Assembly (NCBI RefSeq): GCF_001425025.1
Contig: NZ_LMDE01000014.1
Location: 62,001-126,000, forward strand
DNA: 64,000 nucleotides
Source of the DNA: Nocardioides sp. Root122
GTDB lineage: Bacteria; Actinomycetota; Actinomycetes; Propionibacteriales; Nocardioidaceae
Direction: 5' to 3'
Shown: positions 26,812 through 35,315 of the stretch, in pieces
Layout of the letters: the number at the start of each line of letters is the position of its first letter
Numbering within the stretch: position 1 is the first letter of the stretch
Notes under the pieces: model-generated
Databases searched by the model: none
What the model saw: the letters and a program-made list of their open reading frames with translations, nothing else
Told to the model about the DNA's origin: nothing
Translations under genes and position numbers: made by a program

Positions 26812-29020
26812 ATGGCGCTGCAGAAGCGCACGGTCCTATGTCGAACGACGCAGAAGTCCGGTCGTGGCCGAAAGCAGTAGAGCTGCAAGGATCCACGCGC
26901 ATCCTCGCAGGCCGAGGATGACGTAAGTGGTGGGTCCGGCCGGCGGCGCCCAGGCTTGATAACTTGCGGACGCAAGTGCTGGAACCGCAACGCTCGCTGA
27001 GTACAACACAGGGTCGAACTCCTGAACACTCCAACTCCGGTTCCAATCGCCCGAACGAACAAAGCCACCTTCCGATGCCCTGGTGCTCGTCGCCGTCGAT
27101 ACCGCGGATGCGTTGTCGGCGGGAGTGCTGAAGTCACTTCTTGCAGACGCCGAAACAGCGAGCGCCATGAAGAAGACGATGCCGAGGGACAGGAGCGCTC
27201 GGCCCGGGTAGTAGCCGTACCCCGCAAGATATTGGTACAAGCGGCGCCCCACTTGCCGCGACATCGAAATATTGCGAGTAGACCTGACAGCCGCGAGATA
27301 TCGCATACGTTTTGCCGCGGTTGGATGCCCGTTATTCTCGTACGACGAAGCGAGTGCTTGCCACGGCTGCGCAGCGGCAATCGGTTCAAGCCACCTAGCA
27401 GCGGCACGGGCATCATCTTCCAATACTCCGCGCACCGCTCCGATATGCCAGCCGGGTCCGGTATCCGGATGCAGTGCAGGCATGGCGTCCTCACTCCATC
27501 CGACAAGCAGAGTTCCCGCATGGAGCCCATCGGCTAGAACCGGTCCGCAGGCTCCAGTATTCAGGAACAGAGTTTCGTTGACGCGGGTATGAGCGAGATT
27601 GATTCCATCGCTCTTCGCTCCCAACTCTAGCTCAGATATAGCGCACTGCCCGGACAGATGTGCCCCCGGTAGCCGCACTTCCCCACGTGAGAAAAGTCCA
27701 ATTCCGAGGAAGTTGCCGCCAACCTTCAGTCTGTCCGCAGAAAGACTCTTGGGGTATCCCTCCAGGTGAGAACCCGATATTCCGAACTGACTGCCGACCT
27801 CGAGGCCGAGACATCGAAACTCGCCCGTCGCTTGAATTCTGTATGCGCGCACGCTTCCGGAAATCCGTGTCCCACTAAGGTCGATTGCGACATCGGGAGA
27901 TCTAAGCCTCGCGCCGCCCAATCGGACATTGGCTCCCAGTGCTGCGCTGGTCAGGTTCAATGTGCCCTCACATGTAATCCCGTCCATGACCACGTCACCC
28001 GAAATACATGCTCCATCGAGAGAAAGGCTGTCTTCCAGACCTCTAAGGACTGCATTGGGAAGACCGAACTGATTACCAAACCTCGCACCTAGGAACCGGA
28101 CCTCGCCGTTGGCCTCGAGTCCCGTTCCAAAGACGGTTCCCTTAATGTCCAACCTGTCCGCTGAGAGGGACGTCGTGCTGCCATTCAACTCCGCGTAGGA
28201 GAGGTCTAGAGTGGATCCGATCGTCCCGCCTAACAGGCGAACTTCGCCGTCAGCTGACATGTCCTGCAAGGAAGCACTTCCGCGAACTTCAATGTCGTCG
28301 GCTGCAAGGCTTATGCCAGAACCGTGTAACTGGGCGCCGTCGAAAATCAGGTTAGACTCGGTTCTCAGCCCCATCAGGTCGACTTGTCCGTACGCCTCGA
28401 GTCTAACTCCGGTGATTCCCCCGCGGACCGTGGTCAGTTCAGCAGACAGGCTCAGCGGTATGCCTCGCAGGGTTGCGCCGTTCAGATCAAGGACAGACCC
28501 GACTCTCGCGCCAACTATGCGCACTTCCCCAGCCGAAACAATCTGACTGGCGGCGAAGGAATGTGTCACATCGACGTCGTCGGCGGCGATGCTGACATCG
28601 GAGGCATGGAGGGTGCACCCGTCTAGCGCGAGGTCGTGAAGGTGCGAGGATCGTAGGATCAGGCGACCGAGGAAATGACAGCCGATGAAACGTAGCGGGT
28701 ACGTGACGGTTGCGTGACTAAGGTCGAGGTCACCTCGAATCACTGATCCCGTCAGCGTGAGCCCGGTCGGGTCAGCATTGACGTGAGATGGGCTGGTGAG
28801 GAGCACCTCTCGAAGAGGCGCTGAAGGCAGCGACCGTTGGTAGTACGGATATTGCGTGAGTTGCGTTTGAGAAAGCCATGACGGCAGTGCGGTCCCGCCC
28901 AGGGGCCTACCAGTGTGGACAGCATCCTCGATCTCACGCTTGCCGATCGCCATGCATTAACAATGTCAGTAAGATGCGATCGGTGTCGTTCTATCCTCCG
29001 TTCGCCACACCTTGCGCGGC
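26812..29020. other. Lower-GC islet, probably acquired DNA
   Basis: Base composition changes right after the malic enzyme stop and reverts inside the last codons of the MMPL gene. As a sample, the 60 bases from 27301 contain 33 G/C (55%), against 42 of 60 (70%) from 26401. The islet contains one minus-strand gene and short AT-rich ends (for example GCATTAACAATGTCAGTAAG at 28953-28972). No integrase, transposase or direct repeat was seen at the edges. Confidence 0.65.
26836..28953 (-). CDS. Large repeat beta-helix protein with C-terminal membrane helices, function unknown
   Basis: A 705-residue protein. Residues ~60-470 are made of ~43-residue repeats with a motif like GEVRLLGxxxGSxLDL followed by LSADRLDIKG, suggesting a bactofilin- or pentapeptide-like parallel beta-helix. 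A helical linker (AARWLEPIAAAQPWQALASSYE), a GYGYYPGRALLSLGIVFFMALAVSAS helix and a last TM with TTGLLRR end the protein. It resembles Streptomyces proteins annotated as 'membrane-associated oxidoreductase', a name without a visible redox motif. The gene lies 12 bases after the MMPL stop on the same strand, lacks a ribosome binding site, and has lower GC than its neighbours. Confidence 0.72.
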   Translation of the reverse strand: MAIGKREIEDAVHTGRPLGGTALPSWLSQTQLTQYPYYQRSLPSAPLREVLLTSPSHVNADPTGLTLTGSVIRGDLDLSHATVTYPLRFIGCHFLGRLILRSSHLHDLALDGCTLHASDVSIAADDVDVTHSFAASQIVSAGEVRIVGARVGSVLDLNGATLRGIPLSLSAELTTVRGGITGVRLEAYGQVDLMGLRTESNLIFDGAQLHGSGISLAADDIEVRGSASLQDMSADGEVRLLGGTIGSTLDLSYAELNGSTTSLSADRLDIKGTVFGTGLEANGEVRFLGARFGNQFGLPNAVLRGLEDSLSLDGACISGDVVMDGITCEGTLNLTSAALGANVRLGGARLRSPDVAIDLSGTRISGSVRAYRIQATGEFRCLGLEVGSQFGISGSHLEGYPKSLSADRLKVGGNFLGIGLFSRGEVRLPGAHLSGQCAISELELGAKSDGINLAHTRVNETLFLNTGACGPVLADGLHAGTLLVGWSEDAMPALHPDTGPGWHIGAVRGVLEDDARAAARWLEPIAAAQPWQALASSYENNGHPTAAKRMRYLAAVRSTRNISMSRQVGRRLYQYLAGYGYYPGRALLSLGIVFFMALAVSASARSDFSTPADNASAVSTATSTRASEGGFVRSGDWNRSWSVQEFDPVLYSASVAVPALASASYQAWAPPAGPTTYVILGLRGCAWILAALLLSATTGLLRRST

Positions 29021-31110
29021 CACCAGAACTTCTCGCCGAGGGTCAGGGCGAGCGCGGGGACCAGGACCGTGCGGACGACGAGGGTGTCGAGCAGCACGCC
29101 GACGAAGATGATCGCGCCGAGCTGGGCGAGCACGACCAGCGGCAGCACGCCGAGGACCGCGAAGACCGCCGCGAGCAGGATGCCGGCGCTGGTGATCACG
29201 CCTCCCGTCGCGGTGAGCGCGCGCAGCATGCCCGTCCGGGTGCCGTGCTCGCGCGCCTCCTCCCGCGCCCGGGTCACCAGGAAGATGTTGTAGTCGACGC
29301 CGAGCGCCACCAGGAACAGGAACGCCAGGAGCGGCACCCCGGTGTCCATCGCGGCGAAGTCGAAGACGCTGCGGAAGAGCCACCACGACGCGCCCATGCT
29401 GGCGGCGTACGTCCCGACGACGGTCGCCACGAGCAGCAGCGGCGCCACGACCGAGCGCAGCAGCAGGACGAGCGCGCCGAGCACGAGCAGCAGGATGAAC
29501 GGCAGGATCGTCAGCCGGTCCTTCGCGGCGTACTCCTCGGCGTCGACCGCCTCGGCGTCGCCGCCACCGACGTGGGTGTCGTCGAAGCCCGCGACGGCGT
29601 CGCGGACGTCGCCGACCAGGGCCTGTGCCTCGTCGCTGCCCGGGCTCGCGTCGGGGACCGCGTCGATCTGGGAGATGCCCTCGGCGCTGGACGTGATGCG
29701 CGCGGAGGTGACCCCCTCCACCTTCTCCACGGCGGACAGCACCTGCTCGCCGTCGGCCCGGGTGACGACCTGGACCGGGTCGCTGGTGCCGGCCGGGAAG
29801 GACTCACCGAGCCGCTCGGCGGCGGAGATCGCCTCGGGACGCTCGAGGAACTGGTCCGCCGGTCGGAGGCCGGTGCTGATCGACAGCGTGCCCGTGGCCA
29901 GGACGGCCAGCGCCGCGATGGTGCCGACGACGAAGGTCCGCGGTCGTCGCGCGACGGCCTCGCCGACGCGGTGCCACAGCGAGTTGGACTCGACCAGCAC
30001 GGTGTCACCGACGTGCGGGACGCGCGGCCAGAAGACCCACCGGCCGAACACCACCAGCGCAGCTGGCAGCACGACCAGGGCGAAGGTCGCCGCGATCACG
30101 ACGCCGACGGCACAGGCGACGCCGAGGCCGCGAGTGGTGGGGACGGTGGAGAGGACCAGGGTGAGCAGGCCCAGCACCACCGTGGTCGCGCTGGACACGA
30201 CGGCCTCGAACGTGCGTGACAAGGCGTGCGCCATGGCCTCGAAGCGGGACTCGGTGGTCTTGAGCTCGTCGCGGTAGCGCGAGATCAGCAGGAGGGCGTA
30301 GTCGGTGCCGGCACCGAAGACCAGCACGCTCAGGATGCCGACCGTCGACTCGTCCCAGGCGATGCCGGTCACCTCGAGGACGTTAGTCGCCACGATCGCG
30401 GACAGGCGGTCGGCGATGCCGACGACCGAGAGCGGGACCAGCCAGAGCACGGGGCTGCGGTAGGTGATGATGAGCAGCAGCGCGACGACGGCGGCGGTCG
30501 CACCGAGCAGGCGGATGTCCGCGCCGTCGAAGACCTGGCCGATGTCGGCCTGGATGCCGGCCGGGCCGGTGACCGCGACGCTCACGCCGTCGGGGGCGTC
30601 GGCGCGCAGGGTGTCGCGCAGCTCCTCGACCTTGTCGATGTTGTCGGTCGCCGAGGCCGACGCGACGGGCACGGCGACGAACGCAGCCGTGCCGTCCTCG
30701 GCCACGACCACCGGTGATTGCGCGTCCCCGCCCGGCTTGCCGGAGCCCGCACCGCCCGCACCGCCCGCGGCGCCCGGGGGCGCCTCGCCCGAGCCACCGG
30801 CGCCCGACAGCAGGCCGACCGCCTGCTGGGTGAGGTCGCCCTGCACCGACTCCGAGAGCGTGCCCTCGTCGGCGGTCCACAGCACGATCGCGACCTGCCC
30901 CTCGTCCTCGGGCAGCTCGTCGAGGAGCTCGGCGGCGCGGGTGCTGTCGGCGCCGATCGGGGAGGTGTCGGTGCTGGTGGTCTCGCGCTTGCCCTCGGGG
31001 ACCAGCGCCAGGACGGCCAGGGCGAGCAGGATCGGGACGAGGGCGACGAGCCAGGCCGTACGACGTCCGGCGATCAACCGGGCGGGGGCGGGGGTGCGGT
31101 GGGTGGACAA
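28966..31110 (-). CDS. MMPL-family RND transporter
   Basis: A 714-residue exporter from TTG (31110-31108), which has AGGAG 7 bases upstream. Two halves each have a large extracytoplasmic loop and a six-helix bundle; TM1 and TM7 bracket the domains. SVGILSVLVFGAGTDYALLLISRYRDEL and FLVALGVDYNIFLVTRAREE are the paired MMPL GxxxDY motifs that carry protons. A Gly/Ala-rich insert lies in the first loop. MMPL proteins export lipids or hydrophobic drugs. The divergent MarR gene probably represses it. The last ~12 residues (RTEDRTTPIASY) come from lower-GC islet DNA and may replace the original tail. Confidence 0.9.
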   Translation of the reverse strand: MSTHRTPAPARLIAGRRTAWLVALVPILLALAVLALVPEGKRETTSTDTSPIGADSTRAAELLDELPEDEGQVAIVLWTADEGTLSESVQGDLTQQAVGLLSGAGGSGEAPPGAAGGAGGAGSGKPGGDAQSPVVVAEDGTAAFVAVPVASASATDNIDKVEELRDTLRADAPDGVSVAVTGPAGIQADIGQVFDGADIRLLGATAAVVALLLIITYRSPVLWLVPLSVVGIADRLSAIVATNVLEVTGIAWDESTVGILSVLVFGAGTDYALLLISRYRDELKTTESRFEAMAHALSRTFEAVVSSATTVVLGLLTLVLSTVPTTRGLGVACAVGVVIAATFALVVLPAALVVFGRWVFWPRVPHVGDTVLVESNSLWHRVGEAVARRPRTFVVGTIAALAVLATGTLSISTGLRPADQFLERPEAISAAERLGESFPAGTSDPVQVVTRADGEQVLSAVEKVEGVTSARITSSAEGISQIDAVPDASPGSDEAQALVGDVRDAVAGFDDTHVGGGDAEAVDAEEYAAKDRLTILPFILLLVLGALVLLLRSVVAPLLLVATVVGTYAASMGASWWLFRSVFDFAAMDTGVPLLAFLFLVALGVDYNIFLVTRAREEAREHGTRTGMLRALTATGGVITSAGILLAAVFAVLGVLPLVVLAQLGAIIFVGVLLDTLVVRTVLVPALALTLGEKFWWPRKVWRTEDRTTPIASY

Positions 31111-31143
31111 CGAGGCTCCTCGACAGATCGCTAGGCCCGATGG

Positions 31144-31170
31144 TTGCTAAGCAAGTTACTCATCAAGTTA
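31144..31170. promoter_or_regulatory. Probable MarR operator between mmpL and marR
   Basis: TTGCTAAGCAA (31144-31154) is a perfect palindrome. It overlaps CAAGTTA at 31153-31159, which is repeated at 31164-31170. The site is AT-rich against its surroundings and lies in the 121-base divergent gap, about 35 bases from the MMPL start. Confidence 0.65.
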
Positions 31171-31231
31171 GCGGTATGGTGGGAGCGATGCAAGACGGGC
31201 GTCGCGACGTGCGGCCCGGGAGAGGTGGGTC

Positions 31232-31735
31232 ATGACGGACCAGCCCTCGGCGCCGACCGCGCCGGCGTGGGTGGAGCGCGGGGCGGAGCGTCAGCAGCCG
31301 CCGACGCTGAGCGCCCTGCGCGACCTGATCGCGGCCGGCAGCCGGGTGAACCACGTCGTGTCGCGCCGCTCGGGCCTCAGCGAGACCGAGCTGGTCACCC
31401 TCGAGCACCTCAGCCGCGAGCAGATCGGGCCCGCCGAGGTGGCGCGACGCCTCGAGGTCTCCACCGCGGCCGCCACCGGCATCGTCGACCGGCTGGTCTC
31501 CCGCGGCCACGTCGAGCGCCGCCCCCACGAGGTCGACCGCCGGCGCACCGAGCTGCACATCACCGACTCCGGCCGTGGCGAGATCATCGGGCACCTGATG
31601 CCGATGTTCGCCGCGCTCGACCGGCACGACTCGTCCTTCACCGCGGAGGAGAAGGCGGTGGTGGAGCGCTACCTGCGCGGCGCGACCGCCGCCTTCGAGC
31701 AGGTCAGCGGCCCGGTGCCGCGCTCCTCGGACTGA
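31232..31735 (+). CDS. MarR-family transcriptional regulator
   Basis: A 167-residue winged-helix regulator. The DNA-recognition helix is in EVARRLEVSTAAATGIVDRLVSRGHVERRPHEVDRRRTELHIT, including the MarR wing (DRRRTELHIT). N- and C-terminal helices dimerise. It is divergent from the MMPL exporter and probably controls it in response to an exported compound. An AGAGGTGGGTC site precedes ATG 31232. Confidence 0.93.
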   Translation: MTDQPSAPTAPAWVERGAERQQPPTLSALRDLIAAGSRVNHVVSRRSGLSETELVTLEHLSREQIGPAEVARRLEVSTAAATGIVDRLVSRGHVERRPHEVDRRRTELHITDSGRGEIIGHLMPMFAALDRHDSSFTAEEKAVVERYLRGATAAFEQVSGPVPRSSD

Positions 31736-31765
31736 GCGCAGCGAGCCGCTGACGCCGGTCGGGTG

Positions 31766-32521
31766 TCAGTCGTCGAGGCCGGCCTTGCGGTGCGCGACCA
31801 GGGCGGCGCCGACGATGCCGGCGCGGTTCTGCAGGGTCGCGGGCACCATCTCGGTCTCGACCTGGATCAGGTGGCCGAACTTCTCCCACGACTTGCTGAC
31901 GCCGCCGCCGATGACGAACAGGTCGGGCGTGAAGAGCCGCTCCAGGTGCCGGAAGTACGTCGTCAGCCGCTCGGCCCACGCCTCCCAGGTCAACCCCTCG
32001 CGCTCGCGAGCGCTGGTCGCGGCGCGCACCTCGGCGACCTCACCGTCGATCTCGAGGTGGCCCATCTCGGAGTTCGGCACGAGCTGGCCGTCGAAGATCA
32101 TCGCCGAGCCGATGCCGGTGCCGAGGGTGATCACCATGACCAGCCCCTGGCGGCCCTTCGCGGCGCCGTACTCCGCCTCGGCGAGGCCGGCGGCGTCGGC
32201 GTCGTTCACGACGTGCACCTCGCGGTTGAGCGCCTCGGTGAAGATGGCGTCGGCGTCCTCGCCGATCCACGACTTGTCGATGTTGGCGGCCGACAGCACG
32301 ACGCCGCGGCGCACGATGCCGGGCACGGTCACGCCGACCGGGGTCGAGGACGGCTCGAAGCTGTCGACGATCTGCTGGAAGACGCCGGCCACGGCCTGCG
32401 GGGTCGCCGGCCGCGGGGTGTCGATGCGGACCCGGTCGTGCGCGAAGTCGCCCTGCTCGAGGTCGACCGGCGCGCCCTTGATGCCGGTGCCGCCGAAGTC
32501 GATGCCGAAGGGATGATCCAT
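31766..32521 (-). CDS. ppgK: Polyphosphate glucokinase (ROK family)
   Basis: A 251-residue kinase that phosphorylates glucose using polyphosphate or ATP. GIDFGGTGIKGAPVDL is the phosphate-binding start, NDADAAGLAEAEYGA carries the catalytic Asp, and TLGTGIGSAMIFDG plus VIGGGVSKSW are ROK motifs. The ROK zinc motif CxCGxxGC is absent, as expected for actinobacterial PPGK. In Nocardioides relatives PPGK is a main glucokinase. Start ATG 32521. Convergent with marR. Confidence 0.93.
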   Translation of the reverse strand: MDHPFGIDFGGTGIKGAPVDLEQGDFAHDRVRIDTPRPATPQAVAGVFQQIVDSFEPSSTPVGVTVPGIVRRGVVLSAANIDKSWIGEDADAIFTEALNREVHVVNDADAAGLAEAEYGAAKGRQGLVMVITLGTGIGSAMIFDGQLVPNSEMGHLEIDGEVAEVRAATSAREREGLTWEAWAERLTTYFRHLERLFTPDLFVIGGGVSKSWEKFGHLIQVETEMVPATLQNRAGIVGAALVAHRKAGLDD

Positions 32522-32620
32522 GGCGCACAACCTATCGCCCGCCCGCCGCCGGTGTGACGCGGGCAACAGCACCTGTGAGACGCCGGCCGGGAGACCCCAG
32601 CGCCCGGGATCCGGACCATC

Positions 32621-32626
32621 TAGCAT
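32621..32626 (+). promoter_or_regulatory. TAGCAT -10 box, leaderless promoter of the padR gene
   Basis: TAGCAT ends 6 nt before ATG 32633 and no ribosome binding site is present. Confidence 0.55.
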
Positions 32627-32632
32627 CCGGAC

Positions 32633-33286
32633 ATGGCCGCCCACACCACGCGCATGCTGCTGCTGGGCGCGGTGGCGATGTTCGAGCCGGTCAACGGCTA
32701 CCAGATCCGGCGCGAGCTGGTGTCGTGGCGCGTGGACGAGTGGGCGAACCTCGGACCGGGCTCGATCTACAGCGGACTGACGACCCTCGAGAAGCTGGGC
32801 CAGGTGGTGCGCCACGACCTCGCCGACGACGGTCGCACGGTCGCGGTCTACGAGATCACCGAGGTCGGCCGCGGTGAGCTCGCGCGGCTGCTGGGGGAGG
32901 GCCTGGAGACGGTCACCCTCTTCAACGCCGTCGCCTTCCACGCGGCCTTCGGCATGCTGCCCCTGCTCCCGCGGGACGTCGCCGTGCGCCACCTCGAGGT
33001 GCGCATCCACGAGCTCGACCGCTCGGTCCGGGAGTGGGACCCGGGCTCCGGCGAGCTGGCGCCGCCGCACGCGGTGCACGGCGTACGCCACTGGCTGGAC
33101 CTGCTGGGGGAGGAGCGGGCGTGGCTGGTGGGCACCGTCGAGCGGCTGCGGGCGGGCGAGTTCGACCTCGCCGGGGAACCGTGGCGCTGGGTGCCGCCCG
33201 CGGACGACCCCGGCCGCCAGATGCAGGTCGACCGCGACCGCTACCGCCAGTTGCTGGACCAGGCTGCGGCGGACGCCCCGGCCTGA
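32633..33286 (+). CDS. PadR-family transcriptional regulator
   Basis: A 217-residue regulator: N-terminal winged helix (LLLGAVAMFEPVNGYQIRREL, GSIYSGLTTLEKLGQVVRHD, VYEITEVGRGEL) and a long helical C-terminal domain for dimerisation (Vir_C-like). It precedes a two-gene ABC exporter in the same direction, separated by 134 bases that contain a palindromic operator candidate. PadR proteins commonly repress adjacent drug exporters, the likely job here. Confidence 0.92.
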   Translation: MAAHTTRMLLLGAVAMFEPVNGYQIRRELVSWRVDEWANLGPGSIYSGLTTLEKLGQVVRHDLADDGRTVAVYEITEVGRGELARLLGEGLETVTLFNAVAFHAAFGMLPLLPRDVAVRHLEVRIHELDRSVREWDPGSGELAPPHAVHGVRHWLDLLGEERAWLVGTVERLRAGEFDLAGEPWRWVPPADDPGRQMQVDRDRYRQLLDQAAADAPA

Positions 33287-33387
33287 CGCCCGCCCTGCCC
33301 GCGCGCGGTGCGGGCGTCGTACGCCATCGCGGCGTCGGTCGCTCTCGTAATGCGGTTGCAGCCGTGCAGGTGAGGCCGCACACTGGA

Positions 33388-33403
33388 TGTTCAAGTTTGA
33401 ACA
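33388..33403. promoter_or_regulatory. Probable PadR operator upstream of the ABC exporter
   Basis: TGTTCAA and TTGAACA are perfect 7-bp arms around GT. The site lies 17 bases before ATG 33421 and directly before the GAAGGACGGGG ribosome-binding region, so a bound repressor would block the ABC operon. Confidence 0.65.
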
Positions 33404-33420
33404 CCGAAGGACGGGGACCG

Positions 33421-34470
33421 ATGATCAGAGCACGAGGACTCGTGCAGACCTTCCAGACCAAGGTCGGGAAGGAGAAGAAGGAGGTCCGCGCCGTCGACGG
33501 CGTCGACCTCGACGTGGCCGAGGGCGAGGTCGTCGGCTTCCTCGGCCCCAACGGGGCCGGCAAGACCACGACACTGCGGATGCTGACCACGCTGCTGCGG
33601 CCCGACGCGGGCACCGCGACCGTGGCGGGCTACGACGTGGTGCGCGAGTCGGTGCAGGTGCGCCGCTCGATCGGCTACGTGTCACAGGCCGGCGGGGTCT
33701 CCTCCTCCGCACGCGCCGGCGAGGAGGTGATGGACCACGGCATGCTCTACGGCCTCTCCCGAGCGCAGGTGGAGAAGCGGGGCAAGGAGCTGTTCACCCA
33801 GCTCCAGCTCGACGGCCTGTGGGAGCGGATGCCCAAGAACATGTCGGGCGGGCAGAAGCGGCGCCTCGACATCGTGATGGGCCTGATCCACGACCCGACC
33901 CTGGTCTTCCTCGACGAGCCCACCACGGGTCTCGACCCGCAGGCGCGCGCCAACCTCTGGGAGCACATCGCCCGCCTGCGGTCCGAGCGCGGAGCGACGG
34001 TCTTCCTCACCACCCACTACCTCGACGAGGCCGACGCGCTCTCCGACCGCATCGTCATCATCGACCAGGGCCGGATCGTCGCCTCCGACACCAGCGACAA
34101 CCTCAAGGCGCAGGTGTCCGGCGACCTCGTCACGCTCGAGGTCGCCGCCGACCACGTCACGGTGGCCGCCGAGAAGCTCGCCACGGTCGCGCAGTCGGTC
34201 CGTACGTCCGGAACGCAGGTCTCCGGCCGCGTCGCCCGCGCCGGTCGCGTCGTGCCCGGACTCCTCCGCGACGTCGAGGCCGCCGGCGTGGCCCTCGAGT
34301 CGATCGAGGTGCACCGCCCCACCCTCGACGACGTCTTCCTCACCCTCACCGGACGCTCGCTGCGCGACGCGGAGTCCGAGGCCGGGTCGGAGTCCGAGGT
34401 CGGGCCCGATTCGGAGTCAGCCGCCCAGACCACCAGTGCCGACCAGGCCCGAGAGGACGTGAGTGCCTGA
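33421..34470 (+). CDS. ABC transporter ATP-binding protein, daunorubicin-resistance type
   Basis: A 349-residue ATPase. Walker A GPNGAGKTTT (near 43), Q-loop SQAGG, signature MSGGQKRRLDI (near 140), Walker B LVFLDEPTTGLD and H-loop TTHYLDEADAL are intact. The C-terminal domain (DrrA-like, about 230-315) ends in PTLDDVFLTLTGRSLRD. The last ~35 residues are acidic and Ser/Ala-rich. It energises export through the permease encoded next, with which it shares TGATG. Confidence 0.95.
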   Translation: MIRARGLVQTFQTKVGKEKKEVRAVDGVDLDVAEGEVVGFLGPNGAGKTTTLRMLTTLLRPDAGTATVAGYDVVRESVQVRRSIGYVSQAGGVSSSARAGEEVMDHGMLYGLSRAQVEKRGKELFTQLQLDGLWERMPKNMSGGQKRRLDIVMGLIHDPTLVFLDEPTTGLDPQARANLWEHIARLRSERGATVFLTTHYLDEADALSDRIVIIDQGRIVASDTSDNLKAQVSGDLVTLEVAADHVTVAAEKLATVAQSVRTSGTQVSGRVARAGRVVPGLLRDVEAAGVALESIEVHRPTLDDVFLTLTGRSLRDAESEAGSESEVGPDSESAAQTTSADQAREDVSA

Positions 34471-35228
34471 TGTCCACCTTCTTCCGCGAGACCTACATCG
34501 TCTTCCGGCGCCAGCTCCGGATGAACCTGCGCAACCCGGCGTGGGTGATCATCGGCGCGCTGCAGCCGATCCTCTACCTGCTGCTGTTCGGACCGCTGCT
34601 CAAGCCGCTGGTGGGTCAGTTCGGCGCGACCAACGCCTACACCTTCCTGGTGCCCGGGCTGCTGGTGCAGCTCGGCATGTTCGGGGCGTTCTTCGCCGGC
34701 TTCGGCCTGATCGCCGAGTGGCGTGAGGGCGTGGTGGAGGCCGAGCGCGTCACGCCCGCCTCGCGCACCGCGCTGCTGATGGGCCGGCTGCTGCGCGACC
34801 TGCTCCAGCTGCTGGTGCAGGCGATGATCCTGATCGCGCTCGGCACCGCGATGGGCATGCGGCCGTCCTGGGGTGGCGTGGTGGCCGGCGTCGGCATCAC
34901 CGTGCTGGTCGGTGGCGCCTGCGCCGCCGCCTCGAACGCACTGGCCCTCACCACGAAGTCCGAGGACGTGATGGCGCCGGTGATCAACATGGTGATGATG
35001 CCGGTCCTGCTGCTCAGCGGGATCATGCTGCCGATGACCCTCGGCCCGGCCTGGCTCGAGCGGATCAGCGACTTCATGCCGTTCCGCTGGATCGTCGACG
35101 GCGTGCGCAGCAGCTTCGTCGGCGACTTCGCCGCCAGCGGCGTCATGTGGGGCACGGCCTGGGCGCTCGCCCTCTTCGCCCTCGCCGTCTGGTGGGGCAC
35201 GGCCACCTTCCGCAAGGAGAACGCCTGA
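34470..35228 (+). CDS. ABC-2 type permease of the exporter
   Basis: A 252-residue membrane protein with six TMs, in the ABC-2/DrrB family: RNPAWVIIGALQPILYLLLFG, EWREGVVEAERVTPASR, MPVLLLSGIMLPM and WIVDGVRSSFVGDF are typical. The ATG overlaps the ATPase stop by one base. Together they probably export a hydrophobic drug or polyketide-like compound under PadR control. Confidence 0.94.
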   Translation: MSTFFRETYIVFRRQLRMNLRNPAWVIIGALQPILYLLLFGPLLKPLVGQFGATNAYTFLVPGLLVQLGMFGAFFAGFGLIAEWREGVVEAERVTPASRTALLMGRLLRDLLQLLVQAMILIALGTAMGMRPSWGGVVAGVGITVLVGGACAAASNALALTTKSEDVMAPVINMVMMPVLLLSGIMLPMTLGPAWLERISDFMPFRWIVDGVRSSFVGDFAASGVMWGTAWALALFALAVWWGTATFRKENA

Positions 35229-35238
35229 CGTCTCGAAC

Positions 35239-35294
35239 TTGACACAGTGGTGCCTCTTGTCAACGAGGTTTACAGATCCTATGGTTCTGTAAAC
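35239..35294 (+). promoter_or_regulatory. alkB promoter with two operator-like inverted repeats
   Basis: TTGTCA (35257-35262) and TATGGT (35280-35285) are spaced by 17 bases and form a good sigma-70-type promoter. GTTTACAGA (35268-35276) and TCTGTAAAC (35286-35294) are perfect 9-bp arms flanking the -10 box, a layout usual for TetR-type repressors. A second inverted repeat TTGACA/TGTCAA (35239-35244, 35258-35263) overlaps the -35 box. Confidence 0.7.
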
Positions 35295-35315
35295 CCCCAC
35301 GGCAGGAGGCAGCAG

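Noticed and set aside
27232..28626. Several plus-strand ORFs of 60-110 codons in the islet
   Set aside because: They lie opposite the 705-codon gene, have no recognisable motifs and no ribosome binding sites.
26812..29020. Prophage or insertion sequence remnant
   Set aside because: No integrase, transposase, phage structural gene or terminal repeats are visible; only composition differs.
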